Shown here piece after piece: positions 1 to 20,335 of a stretch of 64,000 bases of DNA. This DNA is from Chrysomallon squamiferum (lineage: Eukaryota > Mollusca > Gastropoda > Neomphalida > Peltospiridae). Location: NCBI GenBank assembly GCA_012295275.1, contig CM022669.1:356911-420910 (forward strand), in the 5' to 3' direction. The position numbers and the translations under genes are program-made. The notes under the pieces are model-generated. The model had not been told where the DNA came from and did no database searches. It was given only the letters and a program-made list of their open reading frames with translations. Each line of letters begins with the position of its first letter. Positions within the stretch are counted from its first letter, which is position 1.

Positions 1-2255
1 CCTTTGGCTCCTGGGCGTACCACGGGCTCCAGCTTGACGTCACGAACCGATCCACAGAGGGAGACCTGTCGACATTTCTCAAAAATGGCGAATGGGATCT
101 TCTCGGTATTCCACAAGTCCGCCATGTTTTGTTGTACCCGTGCTGCCCGCAGCCGTACCCGGACGTGACGTTCTACATCAGGATGAAGCGGAAGTCGCTG
201 TTTTACGTGCTCAACCTGCTGTTCCCGTGCATTTTGATTACGTCAGTGGCTCTTCTGGGTTTCTTGCTCCCTCCCGATTCCGGTGAAAAGATATCTCTGG
301 AGATAACAGTTCTGCTCTCGCTTGCTGTGTTTTTGTTGGTTGTTTCTGAGACGTTACCTCCTACATCAGAAACCTTCCCTTACATTGGCAAGTATTTTAT
401 CTTTTTACATTTTTATATGTAAACAACAACAATAACAAATACCTTACCTTATATTGGTAATTATATTTATCTGTTTACATTTTTATATATAAACAACATC
501 AATAACAAATACCTTCCCTTATACTGGTAATTATTTTTATCTTTTTACATTTTTATATATAAACAACATCAATAACAAAAAACATCACTTACACTGGCAA
601 GTATTTTATCTTTTTACATTTTTATATATAAACAACAACAATAACAAAAAACCTTCACTTACATTGGTAAATATTTTATCTTTTTACATTTTTATATATA
701 AACAACAACAAAAATAAAAGTTACTATTACAATTGTTATTAAATGTACCAATTAAGAATATCACTTGAATCAAAATATAACAAATCCATGTTAATGCATT
801 TTAAAAAATCACTAAGAAACAAAGGCATGTAGGAATGTATTGGCTTAATTATTTCCGTACGCCATTGTAACTGTAGGACAGTTTAGTGGCTGGAGCAACA
901 TGAATTGTTGTTAGAAGTAATTCTATATAAAACTCACAAAAACTATTTCAGCTAGTATTTAAGTCAGGAATTTAAGAATATAAATTGTCCGTGTCACTAA
1001 CCATTCGATACAACATAACTTGATAAAACATCACTTGACGAAACACCACTCGACAAAAACATCACTTGACGAAACACCACTTGATAAAACGTCACATGAT
1101 AAAACACCACTTGACAAAACGCCTATTGAATAAAATATCAATTGATGAAAAACCAACTGATAAACGCTATCTGCCAAAACACCAATTGATTAAATATCAC
1201 TTGATAAAACACCACTCGACAACACACCATTTGATAAAACCACTTGATATAAAAGTAAGAGTAAAAATGACTGTTTTCTTTGAAAAAAAAAAAAAGTACG
1301 AAACTGACGCTAAAATCTACTTTTTGATTGGTTGATTATTCTAGTGAGAGTCCTAACCGAATCAGCAGTTAAACACAACCAGTCTACTGTGAACTCGACG
1401 ATATCGCGGCTAACGTGATGCCCACGATATTTCGTGATCGATGTATTTTTATAGTTTCATTAGCAGATTTGTGTCTGTCAGATATAAATACTTCTGATAT
1501 TGCAGGTCTGTACTTCTGTCTGTCCATGATGCTGGTGACGTTCTCAACCGTACTGACCGTGGTCGTCTTAAACTTCCATTTCAAAGGACAACACGGAAAA
1601 CCGGTACCAAGATGGATTCGCTCCTTCTTCCTGGAGACGCTGGGCTCCCTTCTGCGCGTAAAGAGCAAGGAACAGATACACCCAAGCACGTTTGAAGCCA
1701 ACAACCTTGACTTTAGTAACCACAACAACCCGGCGTTTGTAAGTTACCACCGGCTCTAACGATCTTTGTGAATTATCTTTCATTTACAAACAGAGAAAAA
1801 GAAGAAAGGATCATGTGTATGGCTGTCCATGTTCTTGTATGAGTGTATATGATTAAAACGAAGAAAATAAATAAATACCAAAAAAAAAAAAAAAATTACA
1901 AAAGAGAAAATAATTGTGTTAAATAAACACACTAAAAATCTTTTTTTTTTTTTTTCAGGAAAACGATTTGGGGAAGACGAGAGTAAACGGTTTTCATGAA
2001 AACTCTCAGAGAGAAAACATCCTGCACGAGGTGAACTCCAGCCCGGATCAGCTGTCTCCCATGTTGAACGTCCTCAAAGAGCAGCTGACTGTGCTGAACA
2101 AGATCAAAGACGTTTACGACTTGAAGGCTAAACACGACGCGATGGCTGCGGAGTGGATCACAGTGGCTGTCGTCATGGACAGACTGTTTCTAGTTTTGTT
2201 CTCGCTAATTTCATTCTCCTGCACACTCGGAATTCTCTTGAAGTCGGCGACGTAA
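1..2255 (+). CDS. nicotinic acetylcholine receptor alpha-type subunit, 3' part (three exons)
   Basis: Exons are 1-387 (5' end outside the window), 1506-1738 and 1959-2255; they join in frame to 304 residues plus a TAA stop. Seen: the end of the extracellular ligand-binding domain with adjacent cysteines in YPCCPQPYPD, the loop C hallmark of alpha subunits; TM1 beginning at FYVLNLLFPC; TM2 GEKISLEITVLLSLAVFLL, whose GEK start and polar face are typical of cation-selective channels; the linker SETLPPTS; TM3 LYFCLSMMLVTFSTVLTVVV; a short M3-M4 loop; an amphipathic pre-M4 helix; and TM4 with a very short tail. Known for the family: a pentameric acetylcholine-gated cation channel of the plasma membrane. 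Odd: the first intron uses a GC donor (bases 388-389, context g|gcaagt) and that donor lies in a tandem repeat. The second intron is canonical GT-AG (1739-1958). The family call is firm; which alpha subtype cannot be said. Confidence 0.93.
370..718. repeat. 70-bp minisatellite carrying copies of the nAChR exon end and splice donor
   Basis: Five imperfect units of about 70 bp. The diagnostic ATTGG/ACTGG core recurs at about 384, 453, 523, 593 and 663. The first unit contains the last bases of the nAChR exon and its GC donor. Units 2, 3 and 5 read GGTAA at the same place and unit 4 reads GGCAAGT like the first, so the array holds four additional potential donor-like sites inside the intron. Confidence 0.9.
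1016..1250. repeat. degenerate 17-18 bp minisatellite in nAChR intron
   Basis: A run of diverged units of the form TTGATAAAACACCAC / TTGACGAAACACCAC, roughly 13 copies, inside the intron between the first two visible nAChR exons. It is open in one frame, giving a repetitive H/K/L-rich peptide, but nothing suggests that it is coding. Confidence 0.8.
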
Positions 2256-3600
2256 GGAAGGTCGAGGACGTTTAAATTTATATTTTAAATCGTTTGGGTA
2301 GACTGGACCTATGCATTTCAGAAGAATTCTAACAACAACGTCATTCTTTTTCATTGACAGTAGATGTTAGATACAGCACGGTAGACTAATAATGTCTTCC
2401 TAAAGGTTATTTGTGAGCTGAATGAAACAGGAAGTGTGAATGATTTTACTCAAATATTTATATTTTCTATTCACATATGTTTTCAGAAATGAAAAAAATA
2501 TACTTAGAAATGTGTATAGAAATTAGAATGGACGCCAAATGCTTCATAAATAGGGCATTAGTAAGTTAGTAATGTCAACTAGAGTGACACATAAAACGTC
2601 ACTATAATAACCAGTTCTCATTTCAGGATCAGATAATATAATAAAAAGGCAAAATGATTTTTAGAAAGTGTATTTCGTTATTTTGTTTTAGTGAGGCCTT
2701 CAAGCACAACAAATCAGTTTTGTCAACTGAATGGTTTTTTGGATCACTGACTGTGATATGAAAATCTGTATCATCAAATATTGGTATTTCTTTACAGTGG
2801 TTTTATTACCACGGAAAACCTTTCATTACAAGTTTTCAAACTGATCTACTTTTATAGCTTCCAGTTTCAAACGAAACCGCCCAATTATACACGTAGTGCA
2901 ATATACGTGAAACACACACACACACACAAACATATATATATATATTTATATTCTGTCAGTGAAATACAAGATAAAGGTGATATTTGTTCATATGAAAACA
3001 ATCTTTTTATCTGGTGAATTGGATAAAATACAGTAGTTGCAGTCCTTTCTCTAAAAAACAAGAAAGAAAAAAAAAAAAAGCATTACAAAAACAAAATCCC
3101 ATTTATTAATCCCGTTTAGCAGATTACAGTTGAGCTCTTGTATAAAATAATGTAATTATGGTTTGTCCAGTAAAAACAACACTGTTGTGACGTCAGTTAG
3201 GTAACTGACTGGAAGTAGACGACTGAAGTAGACTGAAGTAGACTAAAACGAGAAGTGTACACAGTGCCTGATTTAGACTTGATGTATTAAATTATGCATT
3301 TTAATTATTTAATGCAAAGTGAACAATACAAAATTGTTTTCAAATGAATGCACTTACTGATTACATATTAATAATTTGGCTGGCTTAATCTCTATCACAT
3401 ATTATAATAAAGTATTGTTTAAATATAAATTTTAAAGTAATTTTGACATAATTACTTATTACCTGCGGTAAAAACGAGTATAAAATCCAGTCTGGATGGA
3501 ACCTGCTTGTTGACTGTGAGTGCCGCGTGTTTGGTTTCTACTCAGTCCAGCCCTGACTAACTCCTTTCAGTTTCTGTGAATAAAAGTACAACTACTGAAG
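2256..3600 (+). other. probable nAChR 3' UTR
   Basis: No coding potential beyond short random frames between the nAChR stop and the AATAAA at 3579. It is AT-rich, with a (CA)/(TA) microsatellite near 2910-2945 and short A-runs. UTR assignment is an inference from position; the true cleavage site could be earlier. Confidence 0.4.
3579..3584 (+). terminator. candidate poly(A) signal of nAChR gene
   Basis: AATAAA followed within about 20-40 bases by a GT-rich tract (GGTTTTGTTTGTTTG), the usual arrangement for a cleavage/polyadenylation site. Other weaker A-rich hexamers occur upstream, so use of this one is uncertain. Confidence 0.35.
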
Positions 3601-4665
3601 TCTGGTTTTGTTTGTTTGTTACTTAGTTATGTATTTATCTATGTTTTTATCTTGCAGATAGTTTTTTCTTCCATCTATAGCACTCCACACTAACTGTTTT
3701 TGGTCATTCTCGCCAGTTTAAACCGCCATTCAGAGTTATACGGATCCAGCAAGAGATGATGGGAGGAGGGAATTAATTATTTTTTTTTTTTTTTTAAAGT
3801 AATAAAAAAGAATAAAAAAAGAATAAAAATTGTTGTAGATTTCATATTTTATATTTTTTAACGACTGACACATTTACACTAAAATCTTTTCTCTGTTTCA
3901 CTGGAGTATAAACAACTCAAAGAAAGCGAACAGACGCTTCAAGTAAAACACTAATGTACTCTTTAAATATTACCAGGTATTGGCGTCCGCATGCGCAGTG
4001 GTCTGCAAGGACAGACGACTTTTGTTCAAAGAATCAGTAAAGAGCAATATTCCCATTTTCGAATGTTTTTGTTTTGATCAAAGTGTCAATTTTTTTTTTT
4101 TTTGAAGGATTTTGCCCGTTCACGCACTCACGTTGCGTGGCGTGTGTTTCTGCATGTCTGAAAACACACATGGTTTCATTTCTGTCCTCCCGCGTTTTCC
4201 CAGTTCGTGTTCAAACGATAAAAATAACTCGTCTGAAGGAACACAGATTTCACTTCAACGTTATCAACCATAACTTTTTTTTCAAAAACATATAAACATA
4301 ATTTTTTCTTTTTTATATTATTATGTATTATTATTATTCTTATTATTAATTTGTTAATTTATTTACGGCTTTCTTTTGTAAAAAGAGCTGTGAAATAGCA
4401 AAAAAAAAAAAAAAATAAATAAATAAAAAATAAACGAAGAAAAAAAAAAAAAAAAAAAGAAACACAAATAAGCACGGTTATTGTTCTAACATTAAATTGT
4501 GTACCTAATATTTCTGACACATAACTCATGCTAATCAATCATGAATGGAGTCTTTGTATTGGAGGCGACGTATTTGGACTTTCAGTAGGAGTTTTAAGAA
4601 AAGAGAAACACAAAAACAAACTCGTGAATGAAAAAGGAAGACGTATTCGTGTCTGCTGTAATTTA
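3601..4665. other. intergenic region between convergent nAChR and chitinase genes
   Basis: No gene recognised. It holds poly(T)/poly(A) runs (about 3779-3795, 4089-4103, 4402-4416, 4441-4458) and one GC-rich patch near 3984-4000 containing GCATGCGCA, an NRF-1-like core, with no promoter-linked gene visible beside it. Confidence 0.4.

Positions 4666-4667
<2 letters not shown>
4662..4667 (-). terminator. candidate poly(A) signal overlapping the chitinase stop codon
   Basis: On the minus strand the stop region reads TTTAATAAAT, so AATAAA shares two bases with the TAA stop. If it is used, the 3' UTR would be only a few tens of bases. Further A-rich hexamers downstream could serve instead. Confidence 0.35.
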
Positions 4668-10451
<5,784 letters not shown>

Positions 10452-11863
10452 TGCGTCTGGAAAACTAAATGAACACGAAATGAATTCTGTTTGTTTTATT
10501 AGTCCATATGATGCAATAAAAACCTGGTGTATATTTGTAACAAAGATACTTGTAATCATATGCAATTATAAGAAAAATTAGTAATTCATATAATAATTTA
10601 TGCGTCGTTAAATCTAATAGTGGGAAATGTACTTATACTGAATCTGCACCTATATTGAACCTCTTGTATTTCTCAGCCTCTGATTGGTCGAAAGGTGTTT
10701 TGCCACGATTGTGTGATACCTCGGTCTACATCGTATTTTTTGTGATATTAAAGATAGCGGAAGGTCAACCGGCAAAAATCTTATTTCGCCCATGTAAATG
10801 TAAATTTTTTGCTATTTTTGTAGGTGTATTGTGCTGGTGAGTATATAGACACATATGTAGATATTACATATTTGTAGGTTAGCACACAGTCTTTGCATAT
10901 GATGATCGAAAAAGTTGAATTTCACGCCGCTTTCCGAAACATTACATGCGGGTATTTTTATATCTCGTGCCATATATTGAACCACTGGTCGAAATTTGGC
11001 CCTGCAACCCACACGTGTGGTCTGATGTTGATTGTGCAGCTGCAGCCAGATTTGAAGTGGAAAGTTCGGGTACAGTGACTGAACAACAGAACTGTTCGTC
11101 ACAGTGACGTCATCATCGTGGCGACAGCGACAAGACTACGGAACCTGAACAGCACTGTGCTCCACTGAAGATTCCGAACCTGAGTCGTGGTCCCAGAGAA
11201 AAGAGCACCGTGCACCACAAAGAGCCGACAGTAGCACCACTAATGTCTCTCTTATCTCTTTGAAACTAGTATTGAGAAATCCGGATGGTCGATGCTTCTA
11301 CAAAGCCGTAAATAGCTGGACACGACAACTTGGAAATACCGAGATGAGGGTGGACATTCAGTTGACTTCCGAGTTCACTTCAAATAAGAGGACCTGGACA
11401 ATGTAACTGACACAATGAATAAGCTATTTTGAATCGATGCTTATTCCTTCTTTCCTTTTTATTTTTCTAGTTCTATGCAGCAGTCTCTGATGAAAGATAA
11501 TGTACTGAAAATGGAATTTACAAAGGATCCGCGGAACTGAACCACTTTGTCAGTATACGTCATAGAATCCCTAAATTTATAATTTGTCGATATTTTTTAA
11601 TTGGTCCATAAAACTAGGAGTTTATAAGTTAAACTTTTTTGTTTGTTTGCTTTACTAATGTCTTAGAGCATCTAACATCTATCTGCTACGACTAGATTGA
11701 TCTTCACTTGTTCCATATGTACACTTCCCATACATATCAGTATTATTTCTCAATTTAATAAAGAAGTGCGTCTGTGTGTGTGTGTGTGTGTGTGAGACTT
11801 AAAATATAAGATAGTGACTAAGTAATGACATATAATAATACAAGATTATAAACTGATAATATA
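10452..11863. other. chitinase 5' flank, no gene recognised
   Basis: It should contain the chitinase promoter and possibly a non-coding first exon on the minus strand, but no TATA box or start site could be singled out. The part at about 10980-11420 is more GC-rich than its surroundings, has TGACGTCATCATCG near 11104, and has no convincing reading frame. A short (TG)n tract lies at 11773-11794. Confidence 0.4.
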
Positions 11864-12603
11864 CAGTGATACCTTGACTTATGAGTGCCCCAACTTATGA
11901 GTTTTCCGAGTTACGAGCAGTCTCTTTTTTCGAGTTTTTGCTTTGAGTTGCGAGCCAAAATTCTATTTACGAGTGAGCTTCAGATGCACCGCCATTAGTT
12001 GGCGCAACAAACAACACAACATCCGGCCAGCATCCCGCCTCTCACTCGTTTACTTCACATGGTTACCTCCCCGTGGAAGCACAACAGTGTTAGCGTTTTA
12101 TGCAGTATTTTGCCACATTTCTTTTTTCTGACCATGGATCGTAAGAAAATGAGTGCAAAGGACAGTGCTGACAAGAAGAAGCGGATGATGTCTACTGAAT
12201 TAAAGCATTAAATCATAGAAAAACATGAGTGAGGTGTGCATGTAGTTGACTTGGCTAGGCAGTACAAGCGTGGTACCATACTGAAGCAAAAGGAGTCGAG
12301 AAAGGCTGCTACTCCAACCAAAGGTGTTAAAATACTTTGTCTGATCTCCAAGATAAATACATTTTACAAATCAATTTATTTCTTTACATGCTCTTTTCTT
12401 TTGTTTTTATACAATATTTGTCATTTATAAATATATTTTTTAATTTAAAAACACATTACAAAATATGGGGTGGTTATGGGGGGCTGGAACAGATTAATAG
12501 TATTTCAGTTAATTTCAGATGGAAAAATTGGTTTGATATACGAGCAAATTGAATTACAACTCTGTCACTGAACAAATTTAACTCGTAAGTCAAGGCACCT
12601 CTG
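11864..12603 (+). mobile_element. Tigger/pogo-type non-autonomous DNA transposon, copy A (about 740 bp)
   Basis: Terminal inverted repeats are visible: the left end starts CAGTGATACCTTGACTTA, and the right end is the reverse complement of CAGAGGTGCCTTGACTTACG. Both ends are flanked by TA, the target duplication of the Tc1/mariner/pogo superfamily. Inside, near 12134-12330 on +, lies a decayed piece of a CENP-B-type N-terminal helix-turn-helix (MDRKKMSAKDSADKKKRM, then a broken LARQYKRGTILKQK part). The DDE catalytic domain is absent, so the copy cannot move alone. Two further copies lie at 35136-35847 and 51512-52283. Confidence 0.8.
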
Positions 12604-12605
12604 TA

Positions 12606-15400
<2,795 letters not shown>

Positions 15401-15975
15401 GCTGTGCACCAGAAATACACAAAACTACAGACAGAGAGCTCCTCAGTCCAAATTGCTTCTTCATTGTGAATATATGTTTTGAGAAATTAGTTTTATAAAG
15501 TCTTTACATTTGAAAAAAAGCCAGATATCTGACAATAGTTACTAAAGATTTTTTTTTCAATTCCTGTTAAAGGAAACGTTCTCAAAATGCCAAATATGAT
15601 AACGCGTCCCAGAGAGAAACGATGAAATTTCAGTTTTTTTGGTAGAAAAATTTTATTTGATGATCAGGGAAAAGCATTGCATTTCTAATTTTGTAGCACC
15701 GAATAGCGTTTCTCTATTCTAGTACATACAAGTTGAAATAAATACATACATAGATACACACACACACACACACACACAAACACACATACACATATATATA
15801 TATATACACATCCATACACATATAAATACATCCATACCTACATATATACATAATACGTACGTACTTACGAACATCAATCACATATATAAACACATAATCG
15901 CATTTTATTACCAATCTACTTACACACAAACATATATACATGCTTACACTATAATTTAATTTTCTCCAAAGTCTC

Positions 15976-16127
<152 letters not shown>

Positions 16128-16608
16128 ATATGACATTAAAGAAAATTAATCGAATATTCACATACATTCACACTGCTTTGCATTATTTAAATAAACGAAC
16201 AGCTGTCAAAGTAGCAGTAACAACGTATTAAACACTTAATGGAAACTGCAAATGTTATTATGACAGGCGAATTTTGAGAACTATGCATTCCTCCAAAAAT
16301 TACAACATGTGATAAACTATTTGGCAAACTAATTGATTTCCTTTACATAATTTTCCTTTCTTGGACTAGTTGAATAACTGACTCAGAACTAAAATATGTA
16401 TAACGTGTGGACTTTGACGTGTCCATGCACTGACGTTTTACTGTAAGTAAGAACAGTGTTCAGAAATATGAGACAGAACTCAAACGCCTTGTTACTGGAA
16501 TATGCCACGTAGTGAAAAAAGAACTGTAATAATTCATATGCATTTGAAAGTGAACCGTTGCTTCTGAATTGTCGACATCAGACATTGGATGCCAGGTCTA
16601 ACATAAAG

Positions 16609-18290
16609 GTAAAAATAAGAAACACCTCCGCACACATATGCTTACGCATACGCGCGTGCTGTCACACAAAACACATACACATATAACTGATATTCCTATT
16701 TTTGTTTGTATTTAATAATTATTTTTATAAATATTATATTTATTATGTCTGTGCTTGTTAGGTGCTATGTCTGTATATATGTATGTGTGTGCATCTGTAC
16801 AATTTGTGAATGCATATAAATATGTATGTAAAAAAGATTTTCCATATTATCAGTACATATAATGTGTGAATAGACAAAGACACTAAAAGTCGTTCTAACA
16901 ATTTCGTAGATATATTTTATATTATTTATTTATTTATTTACGAATCTATATATTTGTTTATTCGTTGATGTGTTGATTTTGTACGGCTATTTGAAGGTAC
17001 ATTACCAGATAAACCTACTATGATTTAAATTTTGGATTTGGTGATCGTGGACTGAATATCATTTAAAAATGAACGCGTTAACGTGATGTTGTAAATGTGG
17101 TCATTCAGCGATATTCAGTCCACGAGAAAAATCAAACCAGAGTAGCTTTATCTCAATTCAACGAGAAATAAAATGTTTTATTATTTTTAACAAACGAATG
17201 AGCAATCAGAATCAAATGTTTTCCAAATGTTTTTGCTGAAATGTGTTCTCCCTCTCAGAAGGAATTTTTGTTCTTCCACTTCGATCTTAACAAGTGCAGT
17301 CCATTTGGATTTTGGTTTTGTTCTTTATTTTCGATGTTAAAAATTGCATTCCATTTATATTTGGCTGACCTTTCAGTTGTGATTTCTTACGAACATTAGG
17401 CAAGATCTGTAATTTTCACACTGTTGAGATTTTCATCGGAAGGTTTTCGTTTGAACCACTCAATGATCTCTTTTGCATTTTTATCCTCGTAGCTAAACCA
17501 TTGTTTCTGAAAGGTTTAGAAACTGCCGAAGACTCAGAAATTGTTCTGTTTCCAGTCAGGTGTATTTCAATCATCGCAAAGTGTTATCCCTTTTAGACTT
17601 ACTCGGTCTGTTCGGTCCATTTCAAGAATCCCTAAAAGCTTGTGTTACTTTAGTAGAATTAGCTTCAGAAGCATGATTGTGCTTCTCTTGTTTTCTAGTT
17701 TTTAAAATGTGTATTGTCATTATCAACGTTAGGTCATTTTAACTGTTCTCAAAGCCAGTTTGAAAATTAGAAAAAAACAAACGAAACACTATTTCAATCA
17801 TCGCAAAGTGTTATCCGTTTTAGACTTACTTTTGTTGTCGTATGTTTCAGTCACTGAGACACTGGAGTCTTGTACACAGAACTCGGTCTGTTCAGAATCC
17901 CTAAAAGCTTGTGTTACTTTAGCAGAATTAGCTTCAGAAGCACGATTGTGCTTCTTTTTCGTTTCTTTTCGACCGTGTTGCATTGTTTGCTAGTTTTTAA
18001 AATTTGTTTTCTCACAATCCAACATTAGATCATTTTAACTCTTCTCAAAGCCAGATGAAAATTAGAAAAAGAACAAACGAAACACATAAGAAAAATATCA
18101 ACAAGAACAAAAAAAAACAAAACGAAACACTTAGAAAAACGAACCAAACCCAACACAAACTGTTAAAAAACAGCCCACGTAAGTATGTCTATATGTATGT
18201 TTGTGTGTCTGTATGCACGTGTATTGTGTATACGTACGTGTTTGTGTTTGTCTCTCTTTTACGTAACTTTTTTGTTTTTATCTTTTCTAG
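16609..18290 (+). other. putative 5' UTR intron of LicD gene A1
   Basis: A donor-like AAAG|GTAAAAAT at 16608/16609 and an acceptor TATCTTTTCTAG ending at 18290 are both conserved in the A3 copy (donor 26652, acceptor end 27710). The donor-side block is also present before A2 (about 24560-24615). Conservation of both ends while the middle changes suggests a spliced leader exon ahead of an intronless coding region. This is an inference without transcript support. Confidence 0.4.
17563..18070. repeat. direct tandem duplication, unit about 230-270 bp
   Basis: The block starting ATTTCAATCATCGCAAAGTG occurs at about 17565 and again at about 17792, each followed by CGGTCTGTTC, CTAAAAGCTTGTGTTACTTT and TTTTAACTnTTCTCAAAGCC. 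The A3 flank has only one copy (about 27219-27485), so the doubling is specific to copy 1. Confidence 0.85.
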
Positions 18291-18398
18291 ATATGAATTG
18301 GGCAGTTCCAGAATGAACGTTAATTGAAACAGCCTAAATACATTGTTACCGAAATAAAAACTATCACACTGTTTGTTTCTAGATGATTTGATGACATC

Positions 18399-19454
18399 AT
18401 GGTGCAACAGAAAAAAAGTGTTATTCTCATTTGTTCACTGGTTTTTGTTTTTCTCATAATCAACTTGCTCTTATGGCAGAACATTTTCGCTTTCTGCAGG
18501 TATTTCGTATGCAGGAATAATTACACTCAAGGTTCAAGAAACAGAGAGAATAATTTCCCTAAACTGAATTCAGAAAATAAACGGCAGTTGGCGACAAGAA
18601 ACAATCAATCTGTGAAAACAAAACTGATTTCGGATTTGTCATCTCTCATACAAAGAAAGAAATATTCAAAGATTATTTCATTCTATAATGACATTTTGAG
18701 AAAAACTCTCGGAACATGGTATGTTCCAAATAAACAGAAAATGGTGAATGACGGAGTTCTAAGATACTTTTTGCCGTGTATGTCGACGAGCGATCAAGTA
18801 CTGATGCTTGCTACTTTGGACAGATTTATTGAGGCTTGCAAAGAGGGAAACTTAACCTGCTTTTTGTGGGGAGGATCTCTTCTTGGTGCTTACAGACATC
18901 ATGGAATTATTCCTTGGGACGATGATTTGGATGTGATCGTAGTTGGTCCGAGTCTTGACAAGATTCGAAATGTTTTGTCACGAGTGCCTGATTACGAACT
19001 TTATCATCCTGTCGAGTTTCAGTGGAAATTTTACCGTAATGATCTTCCTCCACTTACTGGTCAGCTCTTTAAGTATCCCTTCATTGACATATTTATGTTC
19101 TTGGAAAATTCTACGCACGTGTTTGGTGGGTTTCGCTACATAAAACATTACGTATACAAAAAAGAGGATGTGTATCCAATTCAGTTTCGACTGTTTGAAA
19201 ACAGGCAGATGCCAGTACCATGTAATACAGAAAAGTTCCTTAAGATATACAATGTTCGTGAGTGTAAGTCCGTGTCCTATTTGCATAAGGAAAACAAATT
19301 TCTGGAGTATGTTTCGATAAATTGTAGACGACTCTATAAATTCTTTCCTTTCGTATTTCGTCAAAAAAGTCCAAGAACTGGTCGATACACGGAAACATTA
19401 AAAATAGGAAATATACCAGTGTGGACAGTGTCTGTACCTAAAAAATGCCAGTAA
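18399..19454 (+). CDS. LicD-domain type II membrane protein, gene A1 (intact, intronless, 351 aa)
   Basis: Seen: a short cytoplasmic start MVQQKK, one membrane anchor at about residues 7-26, a variable stem to about 100, then a LicD-type domain. Its signature is [14 protein letters not shown] followed by PWDDDLDVI (residues 156-180; the acidic triplet is the presumed metal site), then YPFIDIF (226-232) and VYPIQFRLFENRQMPVP (258-274), as in the LicD/fukutin-related superfamily. N-glycosylation sequons NYT (41), NLT (151) and NST (237) fit a luminal domain. Known for the family: nucleotidyltransferase-fold enzymes, including bacterial phosphocholine transfer and fukutin/FKRP ribitol-phosphate transfer. 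Inferred: a Golgi enzyme adding a phospho-group to glycans; substrate unknown. The start is chosen for the context GATGACATCATGGT, shared with copies A2 and A3. It is the only member of the local cluster without a frame break. Confidence 0.85.
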   Translation: MVQQKKSVILICSLVFVFLIINLLLWQNIFAFCRYFVCRNNYTQGSRNRENNFPKLNSENKRQLATRNNQSVKTKLISDLSSLIQRKKYSKIISFYNDILRKTLGTWYVPNKQKMVNDGVLRYFLPCMSTSDQVLMLATLDRFIEACKEGNLTCFLWGGSLLGAYRHHGIIPWDDDLDVIVVGPSLDKIRNVLSRVPDYELYHPVEFQWKFYRNDLPPLTGQLFKYPFIDIFMFLENSTHVFGGFRYIKHYVYKKEDVYPIQFRLFENRQMPVPCNTEKFLKIYNVRECKSVSYLHKENKFLEYVSINCRRLYKFFPFVFRQKSPRTGRYTETLKIGNIPVWTVSVPKKCQ

Positions 19455-19522
19455 AAAATGTTATTTTTACTTTTTAGTATTTGTGTTTTATTTTATAGTA
19501 TTGTGTACGAATTAGATAAATC

Positions 19523-19528
19523 AATAAA
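19523..19528 (+). terminator. candidate poly(A) signal of LicD gene A1
   Basis: AATAAA 69 bases after the stop codon of A1, the first canonical hexamer downstream. Confidence 0.45.
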
Positions 19529-19544
19529 ATTACATGGGACATTT

Positions 19545-20335
19545 TTTTTATATAAAACCTGCTTTTTCGCTACATCCGTATTTTATGCAAACAACGATTT
19601 CTAGAAACAGTTGTATTTTACACAAAAGAATGCTTTCTAGAGACAGCCGTATTTTACACATAACAATGATTTCTAGAGAAAGCTGATTTTTACACAATAC
19701 AATCGTTTCTAGAGACGATAGTATTTTATACAAAACAATGAATTTTAGAGAGGGTAGTATTTATATGAAACAGTGATGTCTAGAGACAAAAAAGGTTTCT
19801 AGAGATAGCTGTATTTTTCACGAAAGAGTCTTTTCTACTATCAGCTGTATTCTATACAAAACAGTATTTTCTAGAGACACCTGTATTCTATTTAAAACAA
19901 TGTTTGCGAGAGAGCCCTACTTTATACAATATGTTTTCTAGAGACAGACGTATTTTACACAAAACAATGTTTCACCTGAAAGAGCCGTATTTTATACAAA
20001 ACAAAGTTTTGTAGAAACAGCCGTATTTTATGCAAAAGAAGATTTTCTAGAGACATCCCTATTCTACGGAGAAAAATGTTTGCAAGAGACAGCTGTATTT
20101 TACACAAAACAATGTTTTACACAAAAGAATGTTTGCAAGAGACAGCTGTACTTTACACAAAACAATGTTTTTCTAGAAAGAGCCGTATTGTATAGAAACA
20201 AGGTTTTGTAGAAATAGCTGTATTTTATTCAAAAGAAGGTTTTAAACAATGCAAGAAAGAGCCGTATTATACACAGAACAATATTTTCAATAGACAGCTG
20301 TATTTTACACAAAACAATGTTTTTCATAGAAAACA
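19545..20335. repeat. minisatellite, about 35-40 bp unit (first half of an interrupted array)
   Basis: About 20 diverged units of the form TCTAGAGACAGCCGTATTTT + ACACAAAACAATGTT. The same unit resumes at 23335 after a retroelement-bearing segment, so the two blocks are halves of one array. One frame in each strand stays partly open and yields a repeating peptide, with no sign of being a gene. Confidence 0.85.

Noticed and set aside
18943-19143. 66-codon frame repeated at 28362 and 37505
   Set aside because: A shifted-frame shadow of the LicD core; its conservation follows from conservation of the real frame.
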